The notes beneath the pieces were generated by a model. The model ran no database searches and was not told where the DNA came from. It was given only the letters and a program-made list of their open reading frames with translations. A program made the translations under genes and the position numbers. A stretch of DNA of 64,000 nucleotides. Source: Aristolochia californica. Lineage: Eukaryota > Streptophyta > Magnoliopsida > Piperales > Aristolochiaceae. Of this stretch, positions 22,851-35,330 are shown piece by piece (position 1 is the stretch's first letter; each line of letters starts with the position of its first letter). The DNA lies in the NCBI GenBank assembly GCA_029961685.1, contig JARWKL010000014.1, forward strand, positions 625,001 through 689,000, written 5' to 3'.

Positions 22851-25800
22851 ATGGATGATGTTAATGAAGACGACCCTAATACTGGAAGATGTGAACGGGT
22901 TCATGTCTCTAAATCTGGAGGGCTTCTCACTGGATCAAAACCTTTAGAGCTTGACAATGCTGTTGAGAAGCAAGAGACCGGCAAGTGTGGACATTTCTCA
23001 ATTCGGTAAGTTAAAAATTAAAATTAGTACTTTTAAGTAAGATTTTTTTATATTTTTCTAAACATAAATAGTTTTCTCAGCAAAAGCAGTGGAATAGTGT
23101 CTTGCAGTCAATGTCTTGTTGCAGCTTTTTCTTGGAAAAAAAAAAAGAAATTTCAGTTGTGAGACAATGTTGATACTCATCTTTGTTTATGTAAAAGATG
23201 GTCAGTTGGGGGCCTCACTTAATCACAGAGGTACTTATTTTCCAAGTCTATGGTTTGTGAACAGATATGTTGGGTCTCTATAACTGCTCATGCCTCTTAT
23301 AAGTCATGTTAATTTTATATGCACATTTTTTCTTGGACTTGTTTTTTTATTGATGAAATATATGATGTTAGGAAATAGTAGGATATTATAGTTGTAGTCC
23401 TTTGATTAAGTCTATGATGCATTGACTATAGACGCTATGTTGCTGAGACCCGCAAGAAAGATTGGAAAAGTTGCTGGCCTTTTTGGAAGTCTGAGGACCA
23501 CCATAAATTGGAGCAAGACCCTAAGCTTCTACCTCCTTTATCAGTTCCTGAATTTAGATGGTGGGACTGTCAAAACTGCCTAAAGAAGAATGGCACTGAC
23601 AGAGCTGGAGAGGTTTCGACAAATTACTTAGGTGACCAAAGACCAAATATTGCTCTTGTCGATGGGGAGGCTCTCTTGCCTTCTGATAACTCAACCAAGT
23701 TGCTTCATGGAGTTGATCAGTCACCATCTGGAAAAAGCACTTGTAAAGAGGGAGATGTTGCTGAAAATTTATTGAAGAGTAGTGCACTTGAAGAAGATGT
23801 CACATCTATACACCCATTTATTGGGGATCCATCAGATAAGATGGTTCAATATGCTTCTCCAGACCGAGATAATCAAGTCCCAGAAAATAATGTGGATCAA
23901 GTAAATTATGGAAAAATTTGTGATGTAATTGATGCTGAACCATGCAAAAGAGGGCAAAGTGTTACGGAAGAGACAGGTGAAGTTACAATTACCTTTGATC
24001 TAAATAAGCCTGCATGTAACCTATCCTTAAGTGAGCCTACAAGTACTTCTGATCCTGTTTCTTGTGAGCCAGTGGTTTCAGAAACAGCAGTTACCAAATC
24101 TCTAGGAAATGGAGAGTGTTCCCAAGAAGTACTTCCAAATCAGAAAATTTCTGTTATGAGGCCACATCTGGCGAGTCCAGCATCCCTGGACAAAGGAATA
24201 GCAGAACCTAACTACAAAAATAATCTTGCAGTTGGTGTTGAAATTACTATGGAAAATCATGGAAGCCTCCAACTTGCTGATGTTGTCACAGGAGAAACAG
24301 GAGAAGATATATGCCATAATGCTGCTGCAATTCCAGTAAATGAGCTTGCTTTCCTTGGATTAGCTGAAAGTGATGATGAATTTCCTCCAGATATTTACAA
24401 CTTGGACTCCAGTGAAAGTCCATGTGGCTCTTCAAATGGTATTTGGCAACAGAAAAGAATAAAAAAGATGCGATTGTTGACTGATATTTTAAAAAGTGAA
24501 CACTTGGTTTTCTCAAATGAAAACAACAGGAACCCAAGTAAGGGTAAAGGAAACAAGCAGAAGAAAGAGTTTGGAGTTGAAAACAGTGATTCTTCTCTCA
24601 TGTGTAGACCTGAGGACATGCTTGAAAAACTTCAGGGTCAGGTGATAGGTGATGAAAGCAACAAACCTGAAATTGATGCTGAATCAAAGACTGAAGAAAA
24701 AGGTAAAGATTACATCTTTTCAGAGAATGACAATGATGGGATGGCAAGGGAAGAGCGGCAACATTTGACTCTTGGCGAGGATGACTTTTCTAGAGAGGGA
24801 GCGGCTAAGAATAATGACACTGCCCAATCAAAGAATATTATGAGCAAGAAGACCAAAAAGTTGCCCAGGATTGATGATCTTAATTCTTTGCCACAGGTAA
24901 TTCTTCTGCTGATGTTGTATTTGGTAGAATATACTTTTCTTTATGGATGGATATTATTGAAATGTTGTGGATAACTTCGTATTTTTCATGTTCAAAAATG
25001 GTTTTAGACCTAGTGGTATTAAGATATTTGTTCATATTGAATACTATTGACATCTGTGTTAGTCCAATATAATAATCAGGGATAAGTATAATGTTTCTCA
25101 ATTAAAAACATATGTTATGCCTCCTCTGTCATATTTATAGAAGCAGGTAGTGCTTTACTAATTAGAGAAACTTCTAAACAGGATAGAAGCTTCCCGAATG
25201 CTTAAAATATCTTCATGAATTTCTTTAGAACAAGAACATCTGCATTTTTCATGAAAACATGTGCACAGTCTATGTCAGTTTCTATTTTCTGTTTTGGAGA
25301 AGAATTATCTGAAGTTTTCCGCTTCGCTGGTGTGATCAAGGAGTTCAAATCTTATTATGCATGAAAAATAACTCCAATGTTTTTCATTTTTTTGGGAGAA
25401 GTGGGTGAACCATTAGCCCTGATGATTCAGTTTAAGTCATTTTTCTCCGATAACAAATGAGACCATGTGAAGGAACACCTTGAGATTCATGATTGGGAAC
25501 CTCTATGTATCTTGTTTCCTAGTAAACATCTAAAACATGCTGTCAGATATTTATATCAATTCCAATTTCGATAACTAGCAAGAGAAGTTAATATACACCT
25601 GCAAATACTAAATCACAAACAGACTGCTCGATCATATATTGAGAACTCATGTCATCCCTCTAACATGAAAAAAACATAAAATGTATCTGCATTCCTCACC
25701 AACTCGAGATATTGAGTAGGAACATATTAGCTTTCTTTCCTTTTTCTTCATTTTTTGAATATATTTAGTTACATAATTCCACTTGTTTTCAGCAAAGCTA

Positions 25801-27451
25801 TTTACTTTGTTTTGAAAGGAATCAAATATTATAGTTTGTATATATACGCTTTTCAAAAAAATATAGTTTGTTTTCTTCTAATCATTGTAACCTACATTTA
25901 ACTAAACAGAGCCCTCCCTCCCCTTTCAATCAGGATTCCCCTGGCATAGGCAAGTGCAGGTCAATCCAAGATTTTCAACTGCCTCAGGAGGTCTCAGGCC
26001 ACAAGAGAACAGCTCAAGCAAACAGTAGACATCAAGAGGCTTCTTTGGATGATATCCCCATGGATATTGTAGAACTCTTGGCCAAAAACCAGCATGAAAG
26101 ATGTCTTCAGAATGCTGAAGCTGCAAAGGTGGGAAAAGTTGACAAGTTGGTAACAACTCAAAATATGAGCTTCAACATAATAGATTTTATTGGGAAAAGC
26201 ATGGAAAATTATGAGAAGAAACTTGATAGCCCTTATCATACAAGCGGCAACTTGAACGATATTGGCTTCAAACAGCGAGAGAGATGTACTCAAGGATTTG
26301 TTCCTTGGTCACAATCAAAGCAAAAGACAACTGGAATTCAGTTCCGCTCTCCCGATCTTAGTAGAGATCATGAAAGAATGTCTCTTACTTGCTCCCAGTG
26401 GCTAGAGCAATGCCACAAAAATCAGATGGGTTTGCCAAAAAGTTCTTTTGGACAACCCAAACATGGAGCCTCAGTACCATTGCATGCCATCCCTCATGAT
26501 TATAGTTCCACCAAAGCAAGCTCTTCTACTAACGTAGATGGTACTAGTCTGAAGTCGACAAACCTGGATTTTTGTCTTCAACCTCAAAAGAAGAAGGTGA
26601 AGTTTCAGGCTCAGATGAACAGGGAGCACTTTGCACCTTACTTGTATCCTAATGCAACTAAAGGTCGAAACACAGGCGTTCAGATGGAAATTCCCACGAG
26701 TGACACAATCCCTGCCATGCACTTGTTAAGATTAATGAATCAGGGGGCACACTCAAGTACACCTACCCCATTAAGAATGCATGGAAGCCAGGGAAATTTC
26801 CTCCAGAAAAATCATTTTGGCCATAGTCAAGCTCGTAAGTTTTTTGACCTCCAGAGTGGTGGAGTAACTGAGATCAACAGGGCCTCTCTACATCACAGAT
26901 CATTTCAAAGTATTCATCAAAAGCAGCAACAAGGGAATCCATTTGAAATCCTTCCTCCAGTGGCTAGGGTCAGCTCAGTTGGCCCTCTTTTACCTGATAT
27001 TCCCACCCATTCTAACAGTTACAGGCTACCAGTTGGGTTTACTTCAGGGTTTCATACCGAAATGCAGGCTTCTTCTTCCCAGGGTCATAGGAAAAAGAAA
27101 GCAAGAAATACTCAGTCACTTGCACAGAGTACAAACCTGAAACCAAATAATTTTGTGCCTTCTGTGAACATCTCATCACATACTGAGACTTTGCATCCAA
27201 GGGCTGTTATGATAGGACATACAATTGAACAAAATAATAAGAAAGCATTGGCTCTGCCTGTTGAAAGCAGTAACAACAGTGAGCCTTGTAGTGTCAACAG
27301 AAACCCCGCTGAATTTAGCATACCTGAAGAGGGAAATATTTATATGATTGGAAGTGATGACTTGAAATGTAGAAATTTGTCTCCTTTGAAAGATCCAGAT
27401 GCACGTAAGAGGCAGAGAATACTGAAGCTGACAGCTATTCAAGGGTACTAA
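22851..27451 (+). CDS. EMF1: EMBRYONIC FLOWER 1 (plant Polycomb repressor)
   Basis: Three coding exons join in phase: 22851-23005, 23432-24896 and 25910-27451, giving 1053 residues (Arabidopsis EMF1 is about 1100). EMF1 is a nuclear, largely disordered Polycomb-group protein that keeps floral homeotic genes silent, working with PRC2 and PRC1-type components and H3K27me3. Diagnostic blocks in order: KCGHFSIRRYVAETRKKDWK with a following CWPFW near residues 45-72, VPEFRWWDCQNC at about 90-101, DIPMDIVELLAKNQHERC at about 588-605, IPAMHLLRLMNQ in the C-terminal half, and CSVNRNPAEFSIPE at about 1000-1013. A Lys/Arg-rich tail follows. The last intron has two in-phase acceptors (25910 or 25934), changing the protein by eight residues. 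The leader upstream of 22851 probably contains at least one intron. The next gene, CDKF;1, is convergent. Confidence 0.93.
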
Positions 27452-29234
27452 AAGTATTAAAAGTGTTAAGGGACAGATATTGGATCTGAAACATGATGGA
27501 TGATGCCTCAAGGAACCATAGGTGAGGTTTTCTCTAGTTGTTTGGAGAGTGGTATCTTAAGCGCATCATGTTCTTTCATCTTGTCAATGTCACTTTACTA
27601 ACTGGAATCGGGTTTACATGGAATGAGACCTCTGGTTCATGCTGCAAGTCTCTGTCAATTTTAAAGTCTTTGATTGCAACCAAGACCCATGTTTCATGTA
27701 AATCTGGCAGACATCTTGAAGAAACAGCAACAGTTTACTGGCTACTTAAGCCATACTTTGATGGAGTTTTTGTCGGGGTGAAGTGTGGAGGAAGGAACAA
27801 AGATATCATGTGGACTAAGAGTGTTGATTGGTGTTTTCCGATGCAGCTTCCGACAGATGAGATGGTCCGTGGGGCAAAGTTTAATGAAATTTAATGATAT
27901 CTATGTGGGGGCATAAATATTTTGTTATGGTATGATAATAGCTTAGTTAAAAGAAATTAGTGGAAAATCAGACAGTATAAATGAATAATTATAGAAATAA
28001 GTTGTTCTGTTGATTCTTAGCTGATTTATTAATGTAAAGTAAGGCCTATACTTCGATAATTTCATCCTGCGACTGTAAGTCTTATAATATCTTTTACCAG
28101 ATCAGAGTATTTCAGTAAGCTTTCCATGGAACCCATGTTTTATATTCATCTGTAATAAAACATTTTAGCACTACAATGCCTGGAGTCATTTTAGGGAAGA
28201 ATTGCTTATGTTGCTGTTCGTGATACTTATTCTTTGGTTATGAACCTTCGGGCTTCAACTACACAGCCTGACCCAGAGTTCATGCTTGACCAATTTGAAT
28301 GTATCGCCAGCCTGATATAAAACAGTCTTCTGGTTGTGACATCTCTGTTCTTTGTCCACAAATGAAGGTTACAGTCAACAGCTCATTTGGCTGAACAAGA
28401 AATGGGAAAATATGACACAATACTCATAAACCCTAATTGCTTATCAAATACTTGTTGACTGTGCAAATATCAAATAAATACTTATAAATGTTTAGTATAA
28501 ACCCTAACTCTCCCCATAAATGAAAGAACCTCAAATGGTTGTTTCAGGATGTTGAGTTGCTGGTAGTGATTTAGTTTACTTTTTTAAGTTTCCCATTGGC
28601 AAGGGAAGTTTTGCCAACACTACATGTCAAATAGATTTCGCAGAGGAGAAGAAAGAAAGAGAGAAAAGGCGAGACAAAAGGCAACACCTCGTTAACAATT
28701 AGCTTTCGCCTTGCTTGGATATGTCCGACTTTAATTAATCTGTTGCATAACGCTATCAGGGAATATAAGCCTAGAGTAAATATATATCTAAGACTTCCAC
28801 ATCTGTTCTCTGTGATAACATCTTTAGACCTGAAAAAACTTCACGCACGTATCCGACACTATCGTTTCTCAAGTACAAATCTTCTTCATCTGTTTTCAAA
28901 CTTCTTCAGTCTTGACCAGAGCACTAAGTAGCAGCTTCATCTTTGCACTGCATTGAAAGTGAAAGTAATACTGAAAGTCCTGTAAGCTTTACTAGAGCTT
29001 CTGTTCTACGCATACTGAGCAATGGTGAGAAGTGCTCGGATGCTCTTGCATGAATACTGCATAAGGCGACAGATCCTGGAGCAAACTTGGGTTCTTGACC
29101 ATTGCCGCCGCTCAGGGGGCCTGGACATGTCCGCTGAATGGGATTCCAACATCCATAATGAACAAGGAAGACCGAAATAGATTAATAGAGATTAACATTT
29201 TACATGGTGTTTCTGACCACTCGTAAATTGCTCT
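27452..29234. other. Convergent intergenic region (EMF1 and CDKF;1 3' ends)
   Basis: Probably 3' UTR of both genes plus spacer. A reading frame of 118 codons at 27538-27894 begins less than 100 bases after the EMF1 stop and has no domain I recognise, so it is more likely 3' UTR. No repeats stand out. Confidence 0.5.
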
Positions 29235-32072
29235 TTACAAAAACCGGATAGAAAAACCTGCATCACTTTTCATGATATCCACGCCAGTAAAGCCAAGATC
29301 AGAGTCAGACTCTGGATCATTATAATCACCCCACCCTCTTGGGGAAGCCTCATCTTGCAAATCTTTTGAGGATGGAACTCTCAACTCACTGACAGGAACA
29401 GGTAAAGGATCTTCATTGAGATACCTATCCTGAAGCAGTTCCATCGCAGTAGCCCTGTTCATGGGATCATAGCAAACGAGTCTATTCACAAGTCCTATTT
29501 CAGATGCAGATCCATTTGGCAGACATGGTTCCAACCCAAGAGGGTTTTCAACCTTGTTAAAGAAAATCTTGCCATAGTCTGGAAGTTTTGAACAACCTGG
29601 CCATGTTTCTTCATCTATGTTGCCTAACACATTGATTATCCTCCCAATTTGATCAATGTCCGAATTTCCAGGGAAGAGAGGCTGTAGACTGAAAAGCTCT
29701 GCAAAAACGCAACCTAAAGACCAGAGGTCTATCTCTTGCCCATAATTTGTGGATCCATACAGTAGCTCTGGGGCCCTGAACCATCGTGTACCAACACACG
29801 AAGTGAATGCTCCAGATTTGTCTTCTTTCTCTTCCTCTGCATCATAAGAATAACAAGAGGTCTTGAAAAGGTCCTCCTCCACATCACTTGTGGTGCAGGT
29901 AGCCAGGCAAGATGCATCGCCGTCTTGATAATTTGTTTCTTTTTCTGTTTCATCCACAAATTTGTGAACCTTGAACTGTTCTATCTCTTTTAGATAGCTT
30001 TCTTCCTGAATACTTGACCCCATGAGTTCAACAGTTATATTTTCAGAACCTTCAGGGCATGAATTTCCTGCCTCTTGGATAACTTCTAGGTGTTGAGTCA
30101 TGGTTATTTGGTTTTGAGGGTCCTCCTCAAGCAAGCTATTTTCTGCGGCAGGAAATGGAGGTTCCGGAAGAAGTATCCTCGACTGGGAAGAGAAAAGCAA
30201 ACCATATCACACTCACATGGAGGCCAAAATACATTAACTTGAAGATTATCTAATGTGTTTCGGTAGACAATGAACAGCAGAAATATGAAAACCCAGTAAA
30301 ACTGTATAGATATAAAAAAGGAATGACACAATCATCATCAGAGTAAATGAAAAGGATGTGGCTTCTCAAATCATATGAAGCATCTAAAGGGACAAAAAGC
30401 CCAACAATACATGATATTTAAGCAATGAGTTCAATTGAGACAAATGAGTAGTGAAACCAAACAGCATATTTCCTATAAGATTACTAAAGTGCCAATTGTC
30501 AATTTCCAACATAAAAGGTGTGAACAGTCTAAGCAATTCTCCTCCAAGTGATATTATTTGGCCATGGGTATTAATAACATTGACAGACCTTGAAATAGAC
30601 CTGAGATGTACACAAGGGAATGGGGATGACAGGTGCTATGAGGACAAAATTAGCATCATAAAAAGGTCATAAGAACTTCTAAATGAATTGTTAAAAAAAC
30701 AGCATGATTTCTACTCAGGCATTAGGCTCTGACAAGCTCCAACAGAAGCACTTAGTCCACACCAAAGGACCCGTTACAAGATGTATTTGGCAGTTGATAA
30801 CTTCATTTACTTGGTCTTCATCATGACTCTACAAAGGCAAGTGACATCAACGGGGCACATAATCATATCAGTTCCCAAGAGTTTCGATTTGAGTGCATGG
30901 ATCCCAAATTCTTCTATTCCTGCAAACCGAAATATGCACAAAATCTGAGTTTCTCCATGACCTAGAGGACTTGTTTTGTTGACTTCACCTTGGAACCTAA
31001 TAATGCATCTTAGTAGGAGCTACCAATCTTCTTTGCTTGGAAATTGAAAATTTTGCACTTCGCTTCTACATGGTTGAATAGAGCATCAAATGGGAATAGG
31101 GTCCTCATCTGTCCCTCCTTATGCTCACTATCAAAGGGTGTTGTATTAGGCAAACGAAAGCAGATGGTTGTGCCCAGTTTTTGCGCGTGAACTCATGTTC
31201 AAGCCACACCCAAAACATTGTGAGCAAAAAGCTCCAGAGTTGATTTGATGACCTACCATCTGTCATCATAACGAAGCTTCCCTAGTCTCTTCTCGGATTC
31301 CCGATTCATAACACTTGTTTATCTTATCCATCCATCTAAACTAATGGTTTATTAGCTAAAGTCTTCAGAGTTTTATAAATTCATCTCATTTCGACATTCA
31401 ATAGGACGAAATTAATCACTTCACAAACAGATAAACAATCATACGCTAATGAATTCCAACTCTGCCACCGTACGCCGTCCAGAAACCACAAAAGAAAGAA
31501 CCAAATTGATTCATCAGCGCGCAGAAACTATAAAAAAATTCAAATAAGAAACTCGGTTGTCAACATACGAATCGTACCTGCCCAAAATCCGCCAATTTGA
31601 GTACGCCGCCGGCAGAAATCAAAAGATTCGACGGCTTCAAATCCCTGTGCACAATATAATTCCGGTGGCACGCGTCCACCCCTTGCAAAATCTGAATCAT
31701 CCACCTCTTAATCTCCCCGACGGAAATCCCACCCTCCCGGTTCTTCTTGGCATCATGTATCACAGATGCGAGATCGGTTTCAAGAAACTCGAGTACGAGG
31801 ACGGCGTCTTCATCCTCCCGCCAAAAGTACTCGTAAAGAGTGATGATGTTAGGAGAATTTTGAAGGATTTGGAGAGCCTCAATTTCCCTGAAGGCACTCT
31901 GGTAGTCGTGGATCTCCTTGAGGGCGACGGTAAGGCCATCGGAGAGCCTCCGAGCTCTGTAGACATCAGCGTAAGCGCCGGAACCCACCCGGTCGAGGAT
32001 TTCGTATTTGGTGGTGATTTCCCGGCGGGTGTAGATGCTCCAGCTGCGAGACGGCGGAGGGCTCTCATCCAT
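29235..32072 (-). CDS. CDKF;1: Cyclin-dependent kinase F;1 (CDK-activating kinase)
   Basis: Two exons, 31578-32072 (165 codons) and 29235-30182 (315 codons plus stop), join in phase 0 and give 480 residues, against 479 in Arabidopsis CDKF;1. This plant-specific kinase phosphorylates and activates CDKD kinases. The ATG at 32072 is preceded in frame by a TAA at 32094-32096, so the start is fixed. Visible parts: Gly-rich loop GSGAYADV at 30-37, ATP lysine K52, HRDLKPSNLL with catalytic D144, DFG at 162-164, a long acidic insertion of about 130 residues peculiar to CDKF, activation-loop CVGTRWFRAPELL with T297 as the expected phosphosite, and DLWSLGCVFAEL. The acidic DPESDSD tail also matches the family. 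The intron falls right after DFGQ. All catalytic residues are present. Confidence 0.96.
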
Positions 32073-32539
32073 GGCGCAATCTTCTTTCGACACTTATTCA
32101 TCCATCAAACCACCATTAATGATCGCTGAGAGAAAAAATAGGGGTTACTGATTCGAGCAAATACACGGGACGAAGTGGATAAGCTCCAGCGTGTTAGTAA
32201 TTGCGCCGATGTACTCCGCTGGAATGTTTTGGCCACAAAGTCAATTTAGACGATCGGCCTCAGCGTTGAATCCTATTAATGGGTTGGACAACTCGGAGTA
32301 GGGACGACTCAGAGGTCGCTTCAAGCCGAACCGGCTTAGTTTGATTCGGTATCTCTAGCTTGAGCCGACCGAATCCACGTTCGGCTTGTTAACGAGTTGA
32401 ATTGGGAGCAGAGGAGAAGGGAACGGGAGCCTCCGCAGCCGTCCCCCCGACAACGGAGATGATTTTACACGTGCGAGATCATAAAGTAAAAAAAAAAAAA
32501 AATCCTTAAACTCTCCTTCCTCACCGCTCTTGAAGAAAT

Positions 32540-33020
32540 TGAAAATATATTTTAGTAGAAATAAGTCTTTAGGGACTATTAGTGTCTCATATATTTTTTT
32601 AATTAAAATTTATTATTAAAAACAAATCATATAATTTTCTAAGTAAGATTTTTTTGCCAAGATGGGCTAGAAAACCGTATAAAAAAATTTTGGAATAAAT
32701 ATTTGACAGTTGATGCTGTAATACTTTTAGCATGAGGCAATTTTTATTGCAATTTTGTGTTTGATATTTTATTTGATTAAAAAAGTATCGATAAGTATAG
32801 TAATATATTGGATTAATTATTAATTTTTATTTATTTCCCTATAATAGGTAATAAGAGGTTCATTTAACTTTTTTAAGAAAATTTTAAAATATTTCTTGTA
32901 ATTTTATAATAAGTCACTAATAGTAATAAGATTTTATTTAAAATTTTTTTTGGAAATATGTATCATAGGAAAAACATTTCTAGTTTTGCATAGAATATAA
33001 GTTTCAACTAGGGGCACTAA
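32540..33020 (+). repeat. Dispersed A/T-rich repeat, copy 2
   Basis: Diverged partner, in opposite orientation, of the repeat at 12850-13240. The alignment landmarks are described in that entry. It lies upstream of CDKF;1 in a spacer rich in other repeats. Confidence 0.55.
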
Positions 33021-33162
33021 GGAGGCCATAGTAAATTTATGACCATATTCAAAAATTACAAAACAAGTTAGACAACATTTGGTGTAAAAAAAATTAATAT
33101 TGGTGCGTTTAATCCATTATTGAAATTCAATCCTGAACCTCCCCTATCATTATTTTTTTAAA

Positions 33163-33627
33163 TATATGTATAATTTTATATATGATTTATTTGACATATA
33201 TTTTATATAGAGTATTAAATGTAGGTTAAGCTCGAACTTGGGTAAAGCTCGAGCTCAAACTCAGTTAAAATTATCAGGCTTGAGTTTAATTACAATTTTA
33301 GGTTCGAGGCTAGGGTCTGTTTGAGCTCGAGTTCAAAATATTTAAATCAAACTCGGCTTAAACAAAGTTCGGACTCGGCTGGATTCGATGCCACCTTTAT
33401 GCTCAATTTTAAGTAGAGGTCATTCTTAATTTTATGTAAAATGTATGCATAATTTTATATACAATTTATTTGACATATATTTTTTGAAAAGTTTTAAATG
33501 TATGTTGAAGAGATCGAGTTCGGCTTGAACTTGGTTAAAATTATTAGGTTCAAGCTCGAGTTCAAAATATTTAAATCAAGTTCGGCTCGAACATAGGCAG
33601 GTTCAGGCTCGGCTCGATGCCACCCCT
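33163..33627. repeat. Two-copy tandem repeat rich in AAGCTCGAG/TTCGGCTCG motifs
   Basis: Two related units at about 33163-33410 and 33432-33627 both run: ATAATTTTATATA, TTTATTTGACATATATTTT, TTAAATGTA, CTCGA(A/G) motifs, GAGTTCAAAATATTTAAATC, a second set of TCGGCT motifs, and GATGCCACC near the end. The GAGCTCGA-type text is typical of the ends of plant transposons, but I see no coding part. Confidence 0.7.
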
Positions 33628-33748
33628 AGAAGATGATGATGTGGAGCCCATACGTTCCGGTTCGACTCGGTAAAAAGGTTTAGGATTGAACCGGAATTCA
33701 GCCCGAGATCAAACTAGAGTTTCCTACAACTCAGTTCTTTAAAACCTG

Positions 33749-34159
33749 AACTGGTTTTCCTCGTGTCTGGGTTGGATTCAAGGCGAGTTAGAAGGGTGGT
33801 TTTCCCCCAAAAAAACGAGGCAGCGAATTCGACCCTCCCCCTTCAAAACCGAGTTGATCCGGACGAGTCTCGCCGAGTCGGAAAACCATGGATCTAAACG
33901 GATGCGTAATAAGAGCAGTCGGAATGCCGCGAGCTCAATCAGCGGCAACTCGACCGTATCTCGACCGTATCGTGTGTGAGACAGAGAGTGAAAATTATTC
34001 TGTTTTCCTCTACTTTCTTGTTATGCAATTGACGCTGCTCAAACAACGAAAACCCACTTTCCTGTCTCTCCACTCTCGAGCTATTAAGCTCCCGTCTCTA
34101 TCGTTTTGCTATTCTGAAACCCAATCCAAGTTGCTGAAAGATAGACGGGTAAGCTATTT
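33749..34159 (+). repeat. Duplicated CCMH leader region, copy A
   Basis: Matches 35331-35641 from GGATTCAAGGCGAGTT through CCGAGTTGATCCGGACGAGT and CTCGAGCTATTAAG to a splice donor GACGG|GTAAGC at 34149. Copy A carries extra bases around 33890-33915 and 33960-34010. It probably contains an alternative leader exon of CCMH. Confidence 0.75.
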
Positions 34160-34328
34160 AGTGTTCCCTCTTTAAAGGAAGAAGAATGAATTTAAACATA
34201 GATGACATGTCTCGTCTAAGGGTCTTCTCTAACGTGTCTGTAACCCCTTATCCCCTTAAATTTATATTTACTCACGCTTTCGACAGCAAAAGTTGATGGC
34301 TTTCGATATGTTGGTTTTGACTTCCTAT

Positions 34329-34359
34329 TTTTTTTTTTTTTTTTTGGGGGGGGGGGGGA
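34329..34359. repeat. Poly-T/poly-G run
   Basis: About twenty T followed directly by about fourteen G. It lies within the leader intron of CCMH if transcription starts at copy A. Lengths may be affected by sequencing error. Confidence 0.8.
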
Positions 34360-35100
34360 TGATCTGGGGAAGTGTGTTAGAATTACATACGGACCAGAGC
34401 CTTAGCATCTCTTCATTGTTATTAGAATTGGAAACAACATGACTACTGGTGCATAACATGCATTCAGCTCTTAGTTTGTCTATATTTCAAGAGCAAAGTC
34501 ATTTCTTTGTGTTACGGGTTTTTTAGTCTCTGTTTCTACTATGTTGATTTCTTTTTCGGTTGTGCTCTGCTTTAACTTTGTTAATCTTTTTGTATCTTCT
34601 GTAATCTGCTGTTCCTGGGCCTCCCCCTCTCTCTGGAAGGCTCATTGTAACCTTTCTTCCTCTCTATAAAATTGCTTTGGAATTTAAAAAAAATAAAAAA
34701 TAAAAAAGGCTTGCATGATGTGAATGTGCTCTTTTTGAACCTTTCAAGTTTCTATTTGACTGAAGATATCAGATATTACTGACCCCATCAGGCAACAAAT
34801 TGATGTATATAGATTTACAATCTATCTACCAAGTCAGTATGTGCTCTGAATCTCCTGCACTGGTTGACTGTTCCATCGCCGTCAGGACATTTGTGATTAA
34901 TGGATAAAGGAGGAGCTTGGAATTGTATTTTTTTTTTATCAACAAATTGGATAACAGATTAAAAAGTAGTCCAAGTTTTTAACTAAGTCATTGACATTTT
35001 TTAGTTGGGTTAGTACACTATGAAAATTTTATCCAGATTTGCCGTTACTATTGTATCTCTTAATGAAAGTTCCATTAATTTGGCTGGTCATTATAATCAT

Positions 35101-35316
35101 AGAACATAAGCATTTAGTTGTTTTCATGGTTTTGTTAATTTGGATAGTTAACAAACATGGGTCTTTGTAGATCTCTTTGTACTAGCTTTGGAAACTTTCA
35201 TGTTTTGGCATCACATGCGGAAGCTAGACGGATAAGAGCCGTGCTTTGTATTGATGTTGAAAAAATCTTATATATGATTGTAATAGGGCATGTTTGTTGG
35301 TTTGTCTTACCTTTAG
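35101..35316 (+). repeat. Duplicated CCMH leader-intron segment, copy B
   Basis: Near-identical to 35642-35856: both begin GAACATAAGCATTTAGTTG and end TTGTCTTACCTTTAG, with only a few differences. It separates leader copy A (with 940 bases of extra sequence) from leader copy A'. Confidence 0.9.
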
Positions 35317-35330
35317 ATCATTTCTTTGTG

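Noticed and set aside
27538..27894. 118-codon plus-strand frame after EMF1
   Set aside because: It starts within 100 bases of the EMF1 stop, has no recognisable domain and probably lies in the 3' UTR.
32073..32093. Extension of CDKF;1 upstream of the ATG at 32072
   Set aside because: The upstream codon is GTG, directly preceded in frame by TAA. The homologous start is the ATG at 32072.
33888..34175. 95-codon frame in CCMH leader copy A
   Set aside because: The second copy of the same region does not preserve it, and it overlaps the likely leader exon and donor. At most it is an upstream open reading frame.
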